From positions 79,819 through 143,818 of the forward strand of contig NZ_JAGSCS010000005.1 of the NCBI RefSeq assembly GCF_018128025.1: 64,000 bases of DNA, written 5' to 3'. The notes beneath the pieces were generated by a model, which was not told where the DNA came from, did no database searches, and saw nothing but the letters and a program-made list of their open reading frames with translations. A program made the position numbers and the translations under genes. Position 1 is the first letter of the stretch. Each line of letters begins with the position of its first letter. This document shows, one piece after another, positions 8,912 through 17,990 of the stretch. Origin of the DNA: Proteiniclasticum sediminis. GTDB taxonomy: Bacteria > Bacillota > Clostridia > Clostridiales > Clostridiaceae.

Positions 8912-9913
8912 ATGAACAGAATGGATTTTTCCCAAGCTGTCATCCGCGTGAAGGTGCTGGAAAAGCGCCTCCTTTCCAAGGCTCGTCTGGAACGCATGGT
9001 GGACGCCAAGGACATGGGCGAAGTGCTGAAGATCCTGGCAGAAACCGAATATCAGCCCCTTCTGGGCAGCCTGGAGCGGCCCGAGGACTATGAGCGGATT
9101 TTGTCCGGGGAAATGACCCGGGTCTATGCCCTCATGGCGGAGCTCACGCCGGAACACGTCATTGCCCAGCTTCTGGCGCTGAAGTACGACTACCATAACC
9201 TGAAGGTTCTCCTCAAGGAGAAGATTCTGGGCAAGAATCTGCAAAACCTCCTGGTGAGCTACGGCATGGTGGAGATTTCCAAGCTCCGCAGCGCCGTGAC
9301 CCTGGGGGATGCCGAAGGGATCGCCCAGCCCATGGCGGAGGCCATTGCCCAGGTGGAAGCCCATTATGAGAAAAACGCGGATCCGCAGTTCATCGATATT
9401 CTGCTGGATCGGTACTACTACCTCCATCTCCAGGAACTGGCCCAAGGGACACAGATTCTGCTCTTCACGGATTATGTCCGAAATCTCATCGACTTCACCA
9501 ATCTCAAAACCCTGATTCGGGTGAAGAAGATGGAAAAGGACATTAAGTTTTTGGAAGAGGTCCTCTTGGACGGGGGAAACATCGGGAAGGAGAAGATCCT
9601 CTATTCCCTCAATGATTCCCTGGATGTGATCCTCACCCGGTTCAAGAATGAAAAACTGGCGAAACCCCTGACGGAAGGCCTGGAGGCTTTCCGAAAGACG
9701 GGAAGACTCACGGATTTCGAGAAAATCATGGACAATGCTCTCATGGCTCTCCAAGAGCCATCCAAGAACATCATCTTCGGACCGGAGCCGCTCTTCTCCT
9801 ATCTCTACGCCAAAGAGGCGGAGATCAAGGCGCTGAGAATCATCATGGTCTCGAAGATCAACAAGCTTTCTCCCTCCGTGATCCGGGAAAGGTTGCGTGA
9901 TTTGTATGTATAG
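8912..9913 (+). CDS. ntpC: V-type ATPase subunit C (d-type central socket)
   Basis: A 333-residue, largely helical protein of the vATP-synt_AC39 family. It forms the funnel-shaped socket linking the central stalk (subunits D and F) to the membrane rotor ring. Family features include [22 protein letters not shown] near the start, an internal [13 protein letters not shown] helix and the C-terminal [24 protein letters not shown] segment. GGGAGGGATGAC immediately precedes the ATG. Its 3' end overlaps the start of subunit F, so the two are coupled. Length and motif order are standard. Confidence 0.94.
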   Translation: MNRMDFSQAVIRVKVLEKRLLSKARLERMVDAKDMGEVLKILAETEYQPLLGSLERPEDYERILSGEMTRVYALMAELTPEHVIAQLLALKYDYHNLKVLLKEKILGKNLQNLLVSYGMVEISKLRSAVTLGDAEGIAQPMAEAIAQVEAHYEKNADPQFIDILLDRYYYLHLQELAQGTQILLFTDYVRNLIDFTNLKTLIRVKKMEKDIKFLEEVLLDGGNIGKEKILYSLNDSLDVILTRFKNEKLAKPLTEGLEAFRKTGRLTDFEKIMDNALMALQEPSKNIIFGPEPLFSYLYAKEAEIKALRIIMVSKINKLSPSVIRERLRDLYV

Positions 9914-10214
9914 AATAGGTGTCATCGGAGACAAGGATTCCATCTTGCCCTTCAAGGCTTTGGGAATCGATGTTTTCCCCGTCGTGGGCCCCGAAGAGAC
10001 CAGGAAAACCCTGGACACTTTGGCCCGGGACAAGTACGGGATTGTGTTCATCACGGAGCAGGCGGCGCAGCTCATTCCCGAATCCATCGACCGCTATGTC
10101 AAGGAACTGGTTCCTGCGGTGATTCTCATCCCCAGCAACCAGGGCAGCCTGAACATCGGCCTCAACAAAATCACCGAAAATGTGGAAAAGGCCGTCGGCT
10201 CAAATATTTTATAG
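9906..10214 (+). CDS. ntpG: V-type ATPase subunit F (central stalk, NtpG-type)
   Basis: A 102-residue alpha/beta protein of the vATP-synt_F family, which binds the tip of subunit D in the central stalk and modulates ATP hydrolysis. Typical features are [19 protein letters not shown] at the start, [10 protein letters not shown] in the middle and [10 protein letters not shown] near the end. The start is ambiguous. ATG 9906 gives the family-standard N terminus but has AAAGG 13 bases upstream, while GTG 9897 would add three residues with a closer ribosome site. I prefer ATG 9906 on alignment grounds. The gene overlaps the end of subunit C by eight bases. Confidence 0.92.
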   Translation: MYRIGVIGDKDSILPFKALGIDVFPVVGPEETRKTLDTLARDKYGIVFITEQAAQLIPESIDRYVKELVPAVILIPSNQGSLNIGLNKITENVEKAVGSNIL

Positions 10215-10227
10215 AAGGAGCGCTCTA

Positions 10228-11991
10228 ATGAAAGTCGGAAAGATCATCAAAGTATCCGGCCCCCTTGTTGTGGCAGAGGGCATGGATGAAGCCAACGTTT
10301 ATGACGTGGTGAAAGTTTCAGATAGAAAGCTCATCGGTGAAATCATCGAAATGAGAGGAGACAGGGCCTCCATCCAGGTTTACGAGGAAACGACGGGCAT
10401 TGGCCCCGGCGAGCCCGTATATACCACTGGAGAGCCTCTTTCCGTGGAACTGGGACCCGGACTCATCGAGTCCATGTTCGACGGAATCCAGCGTCCCCTC
10501 AATGCGATTATGGAACAGGTGGGAGATTTCCTGGTGAAGGGTGTGGAAGTTCCTGCCCTGAACCGGGAGAAAAAGTGGGCCTTTGTCCCCACCGTGGCGG
10601 TGGGGGATGAGGTTTCCGCTGGCGATGTCATCGGCACCGTCCAGGAAACCAGTATTGTTCTCCATAAAATCATGGTGCCCTTCGGTGTCCAGGGAAAGGT
10701 CAAGGCCATTACGGCTGGAGACTTCACCGTCATTGACACCGTCTGTGTTCTGGAGTCCGGCGAAGAGCTGAAGATGCTCCAGAAGTGGCCTGTACGTAGA
10801 GGAAGAACATACCTTAGCAAAATCAACCCCGATGAGCCCCTCATCACCGGTCAGCGCGTCATCGACACCTTCTTCCCCATCACCAAGGGCGGAACCGCAG
10901 CGGTTCCGGGACCCTTCGGCTCCGGGAAGACCGTGGTTCAGCATCAGCTGGCGAAGTGGGCGGATTCGGAAATCGTTGTTTACGTTGGCTGCGGTGAACG
11001 CGGCAACGAGATGACGGACGTGCTCATGGAGTTCCCGGAGATCATTGACCCTAAAACCGGCGAATCCCTCATGAAGCGAACCGTGCTCATCGCCAACACC
11101 TCCAACATGCCCGTGGCAGCCCGTGAGGCTTCCATTTACACCGGCATCACCATTGCCGAGTATTTCCGGGACATGGGCTACAGCGTAGCCATCATGGCTG
11201 ACTCCACCTCCCGCTGGGCAGAAGCCCTTCGTGAGATGTCCGGCCGTCTCGAAGAAATGCCCGGTGACGAAGGTTACCCGGCCTACCTGGGCTCCCGTGC
11301 GGCAGAGTTCTATGAGCGAGCCGGCAAGGTCCAGTGTCTGGGCAATGACGGACGCATCGGCGCCCTGACCATCATCGGCGCTGTTTCACCTCCAGGCGGA
11401 GACATTTCGGAACCGGTTTCCCAGGCTACTTTGCGCATCGTTAAGGTCTTCTGGGGCCTGGATGCCTCCCTGGCTTACCGCAGACACTTCCCCGCCATCA
11501 ACTGGATGAATTCCTACTCCCTCTACCAGTCCAAGGTGGACAAGTGGATGGACAAGAATGTGGATGAGGATTTTGCCCAAAACCGTGTCAAGGCCATGGC
11601 TCTTCTTCAGGAGGAATCCTCCCTGCAGGAAATCGTGCGCCTGGTGGGCCGCGACTCCCTGTCCGAAGGCGATCAGCTGAAGCTGGAAGCCGCCAAATCC
11701 ATCCGTGAAGACTTCTTGCAGCAAAATGCCTTCCATGAGCAGGACACTTATGCTTCATTAGCCAAGCAGAACCTCATGCTGAAGATGGTGCTACACTTCT
11801 ACGAGGAAGGAAAGCGTGCCCTGAAAAACGGCATTTACCTCAACGATCTGCTTAACCTGGAAGTCCGGGACCGTATCGCCCGTGCCAAGTACCTGGATGA
11901 AAAGGACATTGAAAAAATCAACAGCATCAACACCGAGATGACCCGCGTCATCGACGAGCTGATCCAGGAAGGAGGAATCCTCAATGCTTAA
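10228..11991 (+). CDS. ntpA: V-type ATPase catalytic subunit A
   Basis: The 587-residue catalytic subunit, which hydrolyses or synthesises ATP at the A/B interfaces of the soluble head. It has the N-terminal beta-barrel ([18 protein letters not shown]), the ~90-residue non-homologous region special to V/A-type A subunits, and the P-loop GPFGSGKT near residue 228. The GCGERGNEM segment with the catalytic glutamate follows, then the [13 protein letters not shown] motif and a helical C-terminal domain. ATG 10228 with GAAGGAG upstream is the start; the reading frame is open further upstream but begins inside the preceding gene. The last eight bases overlap the B subunit gene. Confidence 0.97.
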   Translation: MKVGKIIKVSGPLVVAEGMDEANVYDVVKVSDRKLIGEIIEMRGDRASIQVYEETTGIGPGEPVYTTGEPLSVELGPGLIESMFDGIQRPLNAIMEQVGDFLVKGVEVPALNREKKWAFVPTVAVGDEVSAGDVIGTVQETSIVLHKIMVPFGVQGKVKAITAGDFTVIDTVCVLESGEELKMLQKWPVRRGRTYLSKINPDEPLITGQRVIDTFFPITKGGTAAVPGPFGSGKTVVQHQLAKWADSEIVVYVGCGERGNEMTDVLMEFPEIIDPKTGESLMKRTVLIANTSNMPVAAREASIYTGITIAEYFRDMGYSVAIMADSTSRWAEALREMSGRLEEMPGDEGYPAYLGSRAAEFYERAGKVQCLGNDGRIGALTIIGAVSPPGGDISEPVSQATLRIVKVFWGLDASLAYRRHFPAINWMNSYSLYQSKVDKWMDKNVDEDFAQNRVKAMALLQEESSLQEIVRLVGRDSLSEGDQLKLEAAKSIREDFLQQNAFHEQDTYASLAKQNLMLKMVLHFYEEGKRALKNGIYLNDLLNLEVRDRIARAKYLDEKDIEKINSINTEMTRVIDELIQEGGILNA

Positions 11992-13372
11992 AGAATACCG
12001 AACCGTCCGGGAAGTCGTGGGTCCTCTCATGGTCGTGGACGGCGTCGAAGGGGTCAAATATGAGGAGCTGGTGGAGATCGAGCTTCAAACCGGACAGAAG
12101 CGCCGGGGAAGAGTGCTGGAAATCAACGGTGACAAAGCCATGGTGCAGCTCTTCGAAGGCTCCACAGGCATCAATCTGAAGGGAACGAAGGTCCGCTTCT
12201 TGGGCAAGCCCCTGGAACTGGGCGTTTCCGAAAGCATGATCGGCCGGATCTTCGACGGTCTGGGAAGACCCAAGGACGGCGGTCCGGAAATCATCCCGGA
12301 AAGCCGCATGGACATCAACGGCATTCCCATTAACCCCGTTTCCCGAGACTATCCGTCGGAGTTCATCCAGACGGGAATCTCCGCCATCGACGGGTTGAAC
12401 ACCCTGGTCCGCGGACAAAAGCTTCCCATCTTCTCCGGATCCGGACTTCCCCATGCGGAACTGGCGGCCCAGATTGCCCGTCAGGCCCGAGTCTTGGGCA
12501 AGGGCGACAAGTTCGCCGTGGTCTTCGGCGCCATCGGCATCACCTTTGAAGAGGCGCAGTTCTTCATCGATGACTTCAAGAAAACCGGAGCCATCGACCG
12601 GGCCGTGCTCTTCATGAACCTGGCCAACGATCCCGCCATCGAGCGTATCGCCACCCCGCGTATGGCCCTGACCTGCGCGGAGTATCTGGCCTTTGAAAAG
12701 GGCATGCAGGTTCTCGTCATCCTCACGGACCTGACGAACTATGCGGAAGCCCTTCGGGAAACCTCCGCCGCCCGTAAGGAAGTTCCGGGCCGACGAGGCT
12801 ATCCGGGATATCTCTATACGGACCTTTCCACCATCTATGAGCGGGCAGGCCGAATCAAGGGAAGACCGGGTTCCATCACCCAGATCCCCATCCTCACCAT
12901 GCCCGAGGATGACAAGACCCATCCCATTCCGGACCTTACCGGCTACATCACCGAAGGACAGATCATCCTGTCCCGTGACCTCTACAAGCGCGGCATCGAA
13001 CCCCCCATCGACGTTCTGCCCTCCCTGTCCCGTCTGAAGGACAAGGGCATCGGCCGAGGCAAGACCCGGGAGGACCATGCCGATACCATGAACCAGCTGT
13101 TCGCCGCCTATGCCACGGGTAAGGAAGCCAAGGAGCTTTCCGTCATTCTGGGCGAATCCGCCCTGTCGGAATCGGACAAAGCCTTCGCCGACTTCGCCGA
13201 CGCTTTTGAAAAGCGCTATGTGAGCCAGGGCTATGAGAACAACCGGGAAATCACCGATACCCTGGAGCTGGGCTGGGAACTGCTCACCATTCTTCCCCGC
13301 AATGAGCTCAAGCGTATTCGTGACGAATATCTGGAGAAGTACATGCCAAAGGACACCAAAGGAGTTGAGTAA
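11984..13372 (+). CDS. ntpB: V-type ATPase regulatory subunit B
   Basis: A 462-residue non-catalytic nucleotide-fold subunit that alternates with A in the head. It starts with the barrel domain ([21 protein letters not shown]). In place of a P-loop it has [20 protein letters not shown], the degenerate site characteristic of B subunits. [22 protein letters not shown] and the [15 protein letters not shown] segment, whose arginine reaches into the neighbouring catalytic site, are also family hallmarks. The start at 11984 lies within the end of subunit A (eight-base overlap), and the ribosome site GGAAGGAGG is inside the A gene. The D subunit begins two bases after the stop. Confidence 0.97.
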   Translation: MLKEYRTVREVVGPLMVVDGVEGVKYEELVEIELQTGQKRRGRVLEINGDKAMVQLFEGSTGINLKGTKVRFLGKPLELGVSESMIGRIFDGLGRPKDGGPEIIPESRMDINGIPINPVSRDYPSEFIQTGISAIDGLNTLVRGQKLPIFSGSGLPHAELAAQIARQARVLGKGDKFAVVFGAIGITFEEAQFFIDDFKKTGAIDRAVLFMNLANDPAIERIATPRMALTCAEYLAFEKGMQVLVILTDLTNYAEALRETSAARKEVPGRRGYPGYLYTDLSTIYERAGRIKGRPGSITQIPILTMPEDDKTHPIPDLTGYITEGQIILSRDLYKRGIEPPIDVLPSLSRLKDKGIGRGKTREDHADTMNQLFAAYATGKEAKELSVILGESALSESDKAFADFADAFEKRYVSQGYENNREITDTLELGWELLTILPRNELKRIRDEYLEKYMPKDTKGVE

Positions 13373-13374
13373 CC

Positions 13375-14013
13375 ATGCCCACACTGAACGTTAATCCAAC
13401 TCGTATGGAATTAACCAAGCTCAAGGCAAGACTGGTTACGGCCTCCCGCGGACATAAGCTCCTGAAGGACAAGCAGGACGAGCTCATGCGCCGGTTCATC
13501 GATATGATTAGGCGGAACAAGCTGCTCCGCGAACAGGTGGAAAAGGAGCTGACGGAAGTCTTTAAAGAGTTCCTCGTGTCTTCGGCCATCATGAGCCCGG
13601 AGTTTCTACAGGAAGCCGTGGCCTTCCCCAAGGAGGAAATCCAGGTGGACATTCGGAAAAAGAACGTCATGAGCGTCAATGTGCCCGTGATGAACTTTGT
13701 CCGGAAGCTGGCGGATGATCCCGGCAGCATCTACCCCTACGGCTATGCCCAGACCTCTTCGGAGCTGGACGATGCCATTTCCCGGCTCTACACCGTCATG
13801 CCCAAGCTTTTGGATCTGGCGGAAGTGGAGAAATCCTGCCAGCTCATGGCGGATGAGATCGAAAAGACCCGCAGACGGGTCAATGCCTTGGAATACCGCA
13901 CCATTCCGGAGCTTCGGGAGACCATCAAGTTCATCCGCATGAAGCTGGATGAGAATGAGCGCGGCACCATCACGAGACTGATGAAAGTCAAGGATATTAT
14001 CCAGAAGGCCTAA
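13375..14013 (+). CDS. ntpD: V-type ATPase central stalk subunit D
   Basis: A 212-residue protein made mainly of two long helices at the N and C termini, which form the rotating coiled-coil shaft inside the A3B3 head. The motifs [16 protein letters not shown] and [20 protein letters not shown] are standard for vATP-synt_D. AAAGGAGTTGAG gives a ribosome site just before the ATG, two bases after the B subunit stop. It is the last gene of the operon. The H and J genes found after D in Enterococcus hirae are absent, and a strong terminator follows within 30 bases. Confidence 0.96.
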   Translation: MPTLNVNPTRMELTKLKARLVTASRGHKLLKDKQDELMRRFIDMIRRNKLLREQVEKELTEVFKEFLVSSAIMSPEFLQEAVAFPKEEIQVDIRKKNVMSVNVPVMNFVRKLADDPGSIYPYGYAQTSSELDDAISRLYTVMPKLLDLAEVEKSCQLMADEIEKTRRRVNALEYRTIPELRETIKFIRMKLDENERGTITRLMKVKDIIQKA

Positions 14014-14040
14014 AGCCGTGCGGCTTTTGCCCAAGAAGAC

Positions 14041-14081
14041 GAGCCCTGGGGACGGAAAATCCCCAGGGCTCGTTTTTCGAT
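14041..14081 (+). terminator. Strong intrinsic terminator of the V-ATPase operon
   Basis: A perfect 12-bp stem (GAGCCCTGGGGA at 14041-14052 with its complement at 14060-14071) closes a seven-base loop and is followed by GTTTTTCGATTTTTT. A small AAGCC/GGCTT hairpin sits just upstream at about 14013-14027. Confidence 0.9.
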
Positions 14082-14122
14082 TTTTTCGGAGGGAGTTTGT
14101 CCGGTCCCCCGGCAAATAATCC

Positions 14123-14152
14123 TTGAATAACCGCGGGGTTCAATGCTATGAT
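14123..14152 (+). promoter_or_regulatory. Sigma-A promoter of the DUF1292 gene
   Basis: TTGAAT at 14123-14128 and TATGAT at 14147-14152 are 18 bases apart, and a TGC directly before the -10 makes it an extended element. The in-frame codon at 14123 is part of the -35 box, so translation must begin further downstream. Confidence 0.7.
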
Positions 14153-14176
14153 GAATGCAGACAGGAGTTGATCAAA

Positions 14177-14446
14177 GTGGAAGAACGCATGATTTTAAAG
14201 TTCAAGGATGAAGAAGGCCAAGTGGTGGAACTGGAAGCCGTGGCTGAGATTTATCTGGAAAAGCAGAAGTACCTGATTTTGGCCCCTCTGGATGAGGAGA
14301 GCACTGATGAGTATGTTTACCGCGTGGATGTGAACAAGGACGGCCAGGAAGAGCTCAATGTGGTGGACTCCGATGAAGAGTTCATGCAAGTGAAGAAAGA
14401 ATACAAAAATCTGCTGTACCGCAGTGAAGGTGGAGAAGATGAATAA
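14177..14446 (+). CDS. DUF1292-family small protein
   Basis: An 89-residue acidic protein matching the DUF1292 family (KFKDEEGQVVELEAVAEIYLEKQKYLILAPLD, then EEFMQVKKEYKNLL). DUF1292 genes in Bacillota often lie near yrrL/yrzB-type loci, and the function is unknown. I choose GTG 14177, which has CAGGAG nine bases upstream; the ATG at 14189 is a possible alternative. Earlier in-frame codons lie in or before the promoter. The protein has no membrane segment or signal peptide. It overlaps the next gene by eight bases, and that product is also strongly acidic, so the two are probably made together. Confidence 0.75.
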   Translation: MEERMILKFKDEEGQVVELEAVAEIYLEKQKYLILAPLDEESTDEYVYRVDVNKDGQEELNVVDSDEEFMQVKKEYKNLLYRSEGGEDE

Positions 14447-14834
14447 GGATAATATTTTACAGTATCTCGAGAACAACGGTCTCAGCGACATCGACATTCT
14501 GAAGGAAGAGGAAGGGCTCATTGTAGCCACCGCTTATTATGATTTTGATGGCGATGAGCTGGATGCCGCCAAGGCCTATGCCGACGATCAGGTGGAGGAA
14601 GATGACAGCGAAGAAGTCTACAACGAGTTCTTCAACAATTATCTGGTGGACCTGGCCGTGGATAACCTGGGCGAAGTCATGGAAGAGCTCATCGAGGAAG
14701 AGGGCATCGATGCCCAGTACCTCACCTACGAGCTGGATCCCGAAGAGGTGGAAAGCCTCCAGGTGGCCATGCTCTTCTCCTCAGGCGATACAGACAATGA
14801 TCTGGAGGACATTCTGGACGAGCTGGAAATGTAA
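14439..14834 (+). CDS. Acidic protein of unknown function
   Basis: A 131-residue, extremely acidic protein (many Glu/Asp runs such as DQVEEDDSEEVYNEFFNNYL) without Cys pairs, signal peptide or membrane helices. I do not recognise a family. ATG 14439 sits behind GAAGGTGGAG and overlaps the stop of the DUF1292 gene. The reading frame uses the same codon preferences as its neighbours, so it is likely a real gene. Its charge and size could fit a nucleic-acid mimic or a partner of a basic protein, but nothing in the sequence proves this. Confidence 0.7.
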   Translation: MNKDNILQYLENNGLSDIDILKEEEGLIVATAYYDFDGDELDAAKAYADDQVEEDDSEEVYNEFFNNYLVDLAVDNLGEVMEELIEEEGIDAQYLTYELDPEEVESLQVAMLFSSGDTDNDLEDILDELEM

Positions 14835-14887
14835 CAAATGTGATCCAGTCGTTAACGGAATATTGGGACAATTCACAGGTGTCCATC

Positions 14888-14915
14888 TTGAAAAATCGAA
14901 GGTTTATGGTATAAT
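14888..14915 (+). promoter_or_regulatory. Near-consensus promoter of the 6S-type RNA
   Basis: TTGAAA (14888-14893) and TATAAT (14910-14915) are 16 bases apart, and TGG before the -10 makes it an extended element. Transcription should start near 14922. Confidence 0.8.
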
Positions 14916-14921
14916 AAGGTA

Positions 14922-15168
14922 AGTAGAATCCTGAAGTGTTCGCGTAGCCTATATATTCAACCTACATTATAGATCCGGGATCCTCCACAAAAGGAATGAT
15001 ATCAGACTTAAATGGTAGCTACCTTTTCCTAGGAACATAAGGAGATAGACAATTCCTTTGCGAGGAACCCACCTGCTGAGGGCAGGTATGGATTAATAGG
15101 TGGACGGCATGTCGGGAAACTAACATGAGTATGATTGCTCTGCTTACAGGCAGAGCAATTTTCATTAT
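14922..15168 (+). ncRNA. ssrS: 6S-type RNA (RNA polymerase regulator)
   Basis: A non-coding stretch of about 200 bases sits between a near-consensus promoter and an intrinsic terminator. Its 5' part, TCCTGAAGTGTTCGCG, resembles the start of known 6S RNAs, as does the matching 3' segment GACGGCATGTCGGG. The ends pair: CCTGA at 14930-14934 with TCGGG at 15112-15116, and CCTAT at 14948-14952 with ATAGG at 15096-15100. This leaves an open region between arms, as in the 6S closing stem and central bubble. 6S RNA mimics an open promoter and sequesters the housekeeping polymerase holoenzyme in stationary phase. The identification rests on remembered consensus features and hand pairing, so an unrelated structured RNA cannot be excluded. 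The exact 3' end of the mature RNA is uncertain. Confidence 0.7.
15134..15165 (+). terminator. Intrinsic terminator after the 6S-type RNA
   Basis: A perfect 10-bp stem (ATTGCTCTGC at 15134-15143 with 15150-15159) has a six-base loop and the tail TTTTCATTATTT. It lies only 25 bases before the DUF896 start, so some read-through probably supplies that gene. Confidence 0.8.
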
Positions 15169-15183
15169 TTGGAGGAATTAAAC

Positions 15184-15369
15184 ATGGAACATATCCCCCA
15201 CGACGATCTCGTGGCAAAAATCAATACATTCACGCAGCTGGCCCGGGAAAGGGACTTGACCCCCGAAGAAGCCTCGGAGCGGGAAGCCTGCCGTCAGGAA
15301 TACCTGAGCCGGATTCGGCGCAGCATGCGAGGTCAGCTGGAAGGGCTGGAATATACCGGAGATAAATAG
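15184..15369 (+). CDS. DUF896 (YnzC-like) small protein
   Basis: A 61-residue protein of the DUF896/UPF0291 family: DDLVAKINTFTQLARERDLT followed by EREACRQEYLSRIRRSMRGQL. Bacillus subtilis YnzC is a two-helix hairpin of this type with no settled function. The start is ATG 15184 behind GGAGGAATT; the TTG at 15169 overlaps that ribosome site. The gene lies between the 6S-type RNA and hprK, twelve bases before hprK, and is probably cotranscribed with it. Confidence 0.85.
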   Translation: MEHIPHDDLVAKINTFTQLARERDLTPEEASEREACRQEYLSRIRRSMRGQLEGLEYTGDK

Positions 15370-15381
15370 GAGGAAAGAAAC

Positions 15382-16302
15382 ATGTCTGTGAAAGTCAAAG
15401 ACCTGATCAAGGATTTTGATTTGGAGGTTCTTCAGGAAGGGGCCATCAACAGCGAAATCAGCATCAATGATATCAACCGGCCAGGACTGCAGCTGGCAGG
15501 TTTCTACAACTATTTCTCCAAGGATCGGGTGCAGGTCATCGGCATGGGCGAATGGAGTTTTCTCGACGAGCTGATCCCCGCATTGCGGGAAAAACGCGTG
15601 GAGAAGTTCCTCAGCTATGACATTCCCTGCATCATCATCACCCGCAATCTGGAGCCCCATCAGGAGCTGCGGGATGCGGCCAAGCGCCATCGGAAGTGGG
15701 TGCTTCGAACGAAGCTTTCGTCCACCACCTTCATATCCCGCCTCACCATGCATCTGTCCAATGCCCTGGCTCCGGAAACCCGGCTCCATGGCACCTTGGT
15801 GGATATCTACGGCATGGGCGTCTTCATCACCGGCGACAGCGGCATCGGCAAGAGCGAAGCCACCCTGGAGCTTTTAAAGCGGGGACACCGGCTGGTGGCC
15901 GATGATGCCGTGGACATCCGGGCGGTGGACGGCATCCTGCGGGGACGCTGTCCGGAGATCACCTTTGGCATGATGGAAGTCCGGGGGCTGGGCATCATCG
16001 ATGTTTCGGCGCTCTATGGCCTCTCCACCATGATTCCCACCAAGCGCATCGACTTCATCATTCACCTGGAGCACTGGCGTGACGACGGGGATTACGACCG
16101 TCTGGGCATGGACGAGTTTGCCGAGATTCTGGGGGTCAAGGTGAAAAAACTGGTGGTGCCTGTGCGCAGCGGACGAAATATTTCCATCATCATCGAAGCG
16201 GCGGCAGCCAACTACCGCTATTCCCGAATTTCCAAGGTCTCGCCGGCAGATGTCATCGACGAGCGGATGCGGGAAATCAGCCAACGGGAAACCGAATTTT
16301 AG
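15382..16302 (+). CDS. hprK: HPr kinase/phosphorylase
   Basis: A 306-residue bifunctional enzyme that phosphorylates or dephosphorylates Ser46 of the PTS carrier HPr, setting carbon catabolite repression through CcpA. An N-terminal ~130-residue domain is followed by the P-loop GDSGIGKS at residues 151-158, the GHRLVADDAV segment and the HprK signature MEVRGLGIIDVSALYG. The gene starts behind AGGAGGAAAG, 12 bases after DUF896. Its presence agrees with the PTS genes (mtlA, mtlF, an orphan EIIB) and the cre-like sites elsewhere in the window. The stop codon lies in the 19-base inverted repeat GAATTTTA-GGG-TAAAATTC (16294-16312), possibly a weak terminator. Confidence 0.97.
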   Translation: MSVKVKDLIKDFDLEVLQEGAINSEISINDINRPGLQLAGFYNYFSKDRVQVIGMGEWSFLDELIPALREKRVEKFLSYDIPCIIITRNLEPHQELRDAAKRHRKWVLRTKLSSTTFISRLTMHLSNALAPETRLHGTLVDIYGMGVFITGDSGIGKSEATLELLKRGHRLVADDAVDIRAVDGILRGRCPEITFGMMEVRGLGIIDVSALYGLSTMIPTKRIDFIIHLEHWRDDGDYDRLGMDEFAEILGVKVKKLVVPVRSGRNISIIIEAAAANYRYSRISKVSPADVIDERMREISQRETEF

Positions 16303-16329
16303 GGTAAAATTCACCGCTGAAAATCGGTC

Positions 16330-16366
16330 TTGTATTTTACAGGATTATAAACTATAATTAGTATAA
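16330..16366 (+). promoter_or_regulatory. perR promoter with overlapping Per box
   Basis: TTGTAT (16330-16335) and TATAAT (16353-16358) are 17 bases apart. CTATAATTAGTATAA at 16352-16366 matches the Bacillus Per box TTATAATTATTATAA at 13 of 15 positions and covers the -10 box, so PerR should repress its own gene. Confidence 0.7.
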
Positions 16367-16398
16367 AATTTGAATGGTTATAATCGAGGTGAAAAAAG

Positions 16399-16854
16399 AT
16401 GATGATCAACAATATCGACGTTTACCTCCGAGAAAAAGGGGTTAAGCCCTCCTATCAGCGGAAGCGGATTTTTGAGTACATGATGAACAATCATACCCAT
16501 CCTTCCGTCAACGACATCTATGAGGCGCTCATTGGCGAGATTCCTACCCTGAGCAAGGCTACGGTTTACAATACGATGAATCTGTTCCTGGAACATCAGC
16601 TCATCGAAGTCCTCCCCATCGACACCAACGAGGTGAGGTTCGATATCTACAATCCCAAGGAGCATGGACACTTTAAGTGCGACGTCTGCGGCGAGATATT
16701 CGATGTGAACATCAAGATCAATGTGGAGGATTTATCCGATGATCTTCTGGGCTTCCAGGTGGATGCGGAGATCTACAATTTCCGGGGGACCTGCCGTCTG
16801 TGCCGGGAAAAGGCAAAAGAGGCAGAACTTCTTTCCACATCCAATGCCGTTTAA
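16399..16854 (+). CDS. perR: PerR-type peroxide-sensing Fur-family repressor
   Basis: A 151-residue metalloregulator. The N-terminal winged helix (RKRIFEYMMNNHTHPSVNDIY, then SKATVYNTMNLFLE) binds DNA, and the C-terminal half dimerises. Ligands of Bacillus PerR can be matched by position: the His in THPS (His37 equivalent), the Asp in RFDIYN (Asp85), both His in EHGH (His91, His93) and the Asp in IFDV (Asp104). Structural zinc cysteines are present as CDVC and CRLC. This ligand set, plus a Per box on its own promoter, favours PerR over Fur or Zur. ATG 16399 is used with GAGGTGAAAA upstream; a second ATG follows directly. Expected targets are peroxide-defence genes outside the window. Confidence 0.87.
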   Translation: MMINNIDVYLREKGVKPSYQRKRIFEYMMNNHTHPSVNDIYEALIGEIPTLSKATVYNTMNLFLEHQLIEVLPIDTNEVRFDIYNPKEHGHFKCDVCGEIFDVNIKINVEDLSDDLLGFQVDAEIYNFRGTCRLCREKAKEAELLSTSNAV

Positions 16855-16900
16855 GGCGGAGGAAAGTATATTCCCCTCTACGGAGAAGTGAGACATCCAA

Positions 16901-16927
16901 AGAACAGAGCGCGCTCTGTTCTTTTAT
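16901..16927 (+). terminator. perR terminator
   Basis: A 22-base perfect palindrome centred on GCGC (16901-16922; AGAACAGAGC arm) is followed by TTTATTGT. It forms a GC-rich stem with a minimal loop. Confidence 0.75.
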
Positions 16928-16990
16928 TGTGAAAATCTTTTTTGGGGAAAAGGTTTCCGCCAAAATAAATATGTTAAGATAGAATTCAGC

Positions 16991-17920
16991 ATGAAACGAA
17001 AAGGATGGGACAGGGATTTGAACAAGGTAAAGGGAGAAATTGGGCTGCTGCTGGTGTCGGTAATCTGGGGATCCGGATTCATCGCCAGCGCCATAGGACT
17101 GGACTATCTGTCCGCCGAGGAGACGTTGGCCGGGCGTTTCTTTGTGGCGTCCGTCATCCTGGCTCTCCTCAATGGAAAACGGCTCCTGGCCATCCGGAAG
17201 GAAACCTGGAAGAAGGGGATCATTCTGGGGGGACTGCTCTATTTGTCCTTTATCCTCCAGACCATCGGCCTGGTGCATACCACCCCCTCCAAAAATGCCT
17301 TCCTCACGGCAGTGAACGTGGCGCTGGTTCCCTTTGTGGGCTTCCTCGTGGCCCGGCATGCCCTCAATAAGAAGGATATCCAGCGGGCCTTCCTGTCCAT
17401 GGTGGGGGTGGCGGCCATCTCCCTGGAATGGAGCGGAGCGGTGAATGTGGGGGATCTCCTCAGTCTTCTGTGCGCTGTGACCTTTGCCTTCCATATCCAC
17501 TACACCGGCCTTTTCTCCCAGGAGGAACACCCCTTGGAGATCACCTTCATCCAGATGTTCACCGCCTTTATCCTGGGGACTGTGGTCATGCTGGGAAAAG
17601 GCGACACCCTCCTCGGGCGGGATCCCCGGGGCTATATGGCTGTGGTTTACCTGGGGGTCTTTAGCACCACCATCGCCTTCCTGGTGCAGACGGCCAGCCA
17701 GCGTTTCACCAAGAGCTCCCGGGCTGCGGTGATCATGTCCACGGAGTCCCTCTTCGCCATGATCTTTTCCATTCTCTTTCTGAAAGAGTCCGTGACCCTG
17801 CGGATGGTCATCGGGGCCCTCATCATCTTCACCGCCATCATCCTTCCCCAGGAGAGCGAGGAGAAGATCCCGATTCCCGAAGCCTATCCGCTGGATTCGG
17901 CGGAAGAGGAAGCGGTCTAG
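16991..17920 (+). CDS. EamA/DMT-family transporter
   Basis: A 309-residue protein with ten predicted membrane helices in two EamA repeats. The first contains SVIWGSGFIASAIGLDYLSA; the second ends with MSTESLFAMIFSILFLKESVTLRMVIGALIIFTAI, the usual EamA tail. Such proteins export metabolites or amino acids, but the substrate cannot be predicted here. ATG 16991 has no clear ribosome site. A TTG at 17018 has AAGGATGGGA upstream and would shorten the protein by nine residues, so the start is uncertain. A strong terminator follows within 30 bases. No partner genes are adjacent. Confidence 0.85.
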   Translation: MKRKGWDRDLNKVKGEIGLLLVSVIWGSGFIASAIGLDYLSAEETLAGRFFVASVILALLNGKRLLAIRKETWKKGIILGGLLYLSFILQTIGLVHTTPSKNAFLTAVNVALVPFVGFLVARHALNKKDIQRAFLSMVGVAAISLEWSGAVNVGDLLSLLCAVTFAFHIHYTGLFSQEEHPLEITFIQMFTAFILGTVVMLGKGDTLLGRDPRGYMAVVYLGVFSTTIAFLVQTASQRFTKSSRAAVIMSTESLFAMIFSILFLKESVTLRMVIGALIIFTAIILPQESEEKIPIPEAYPLDSAEEEAV

Positions 17921-17942
17921 GAAGATCCTTATTTGCATCATC

Positions 17943-17990
17943 AATTCCCGTTTGTCATGTCCTCCATGACAAACGGGAATTTTCTTTTAA
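17943..17990 (+). terminator. Strong intrinsic terminator after the EamA gene
   Basis: A perfect 17-bp stem (17943-17959 with 17965-17981) has a five-base loop and is followed by TTCTTTTAATTG. It insulates the mannitol operon promoter that begins at 17991. Confidence 0.92.

Noticed and set aside
11981-13384. 467-codon open frame opposite V-ATPase subunit B
   Set aside because: A shadow of a highly biased gene: no recognisable domain, start signal or codon preference.
14922-15168. Magnesium (M-box) or c-di-AMP riboswitch for the region before DUF896
   Set aside because: Conserved cores of those classes were not found, whereas end motifs and pairing fit 6S RNA, and the terminator lies before a gene with no transport role.
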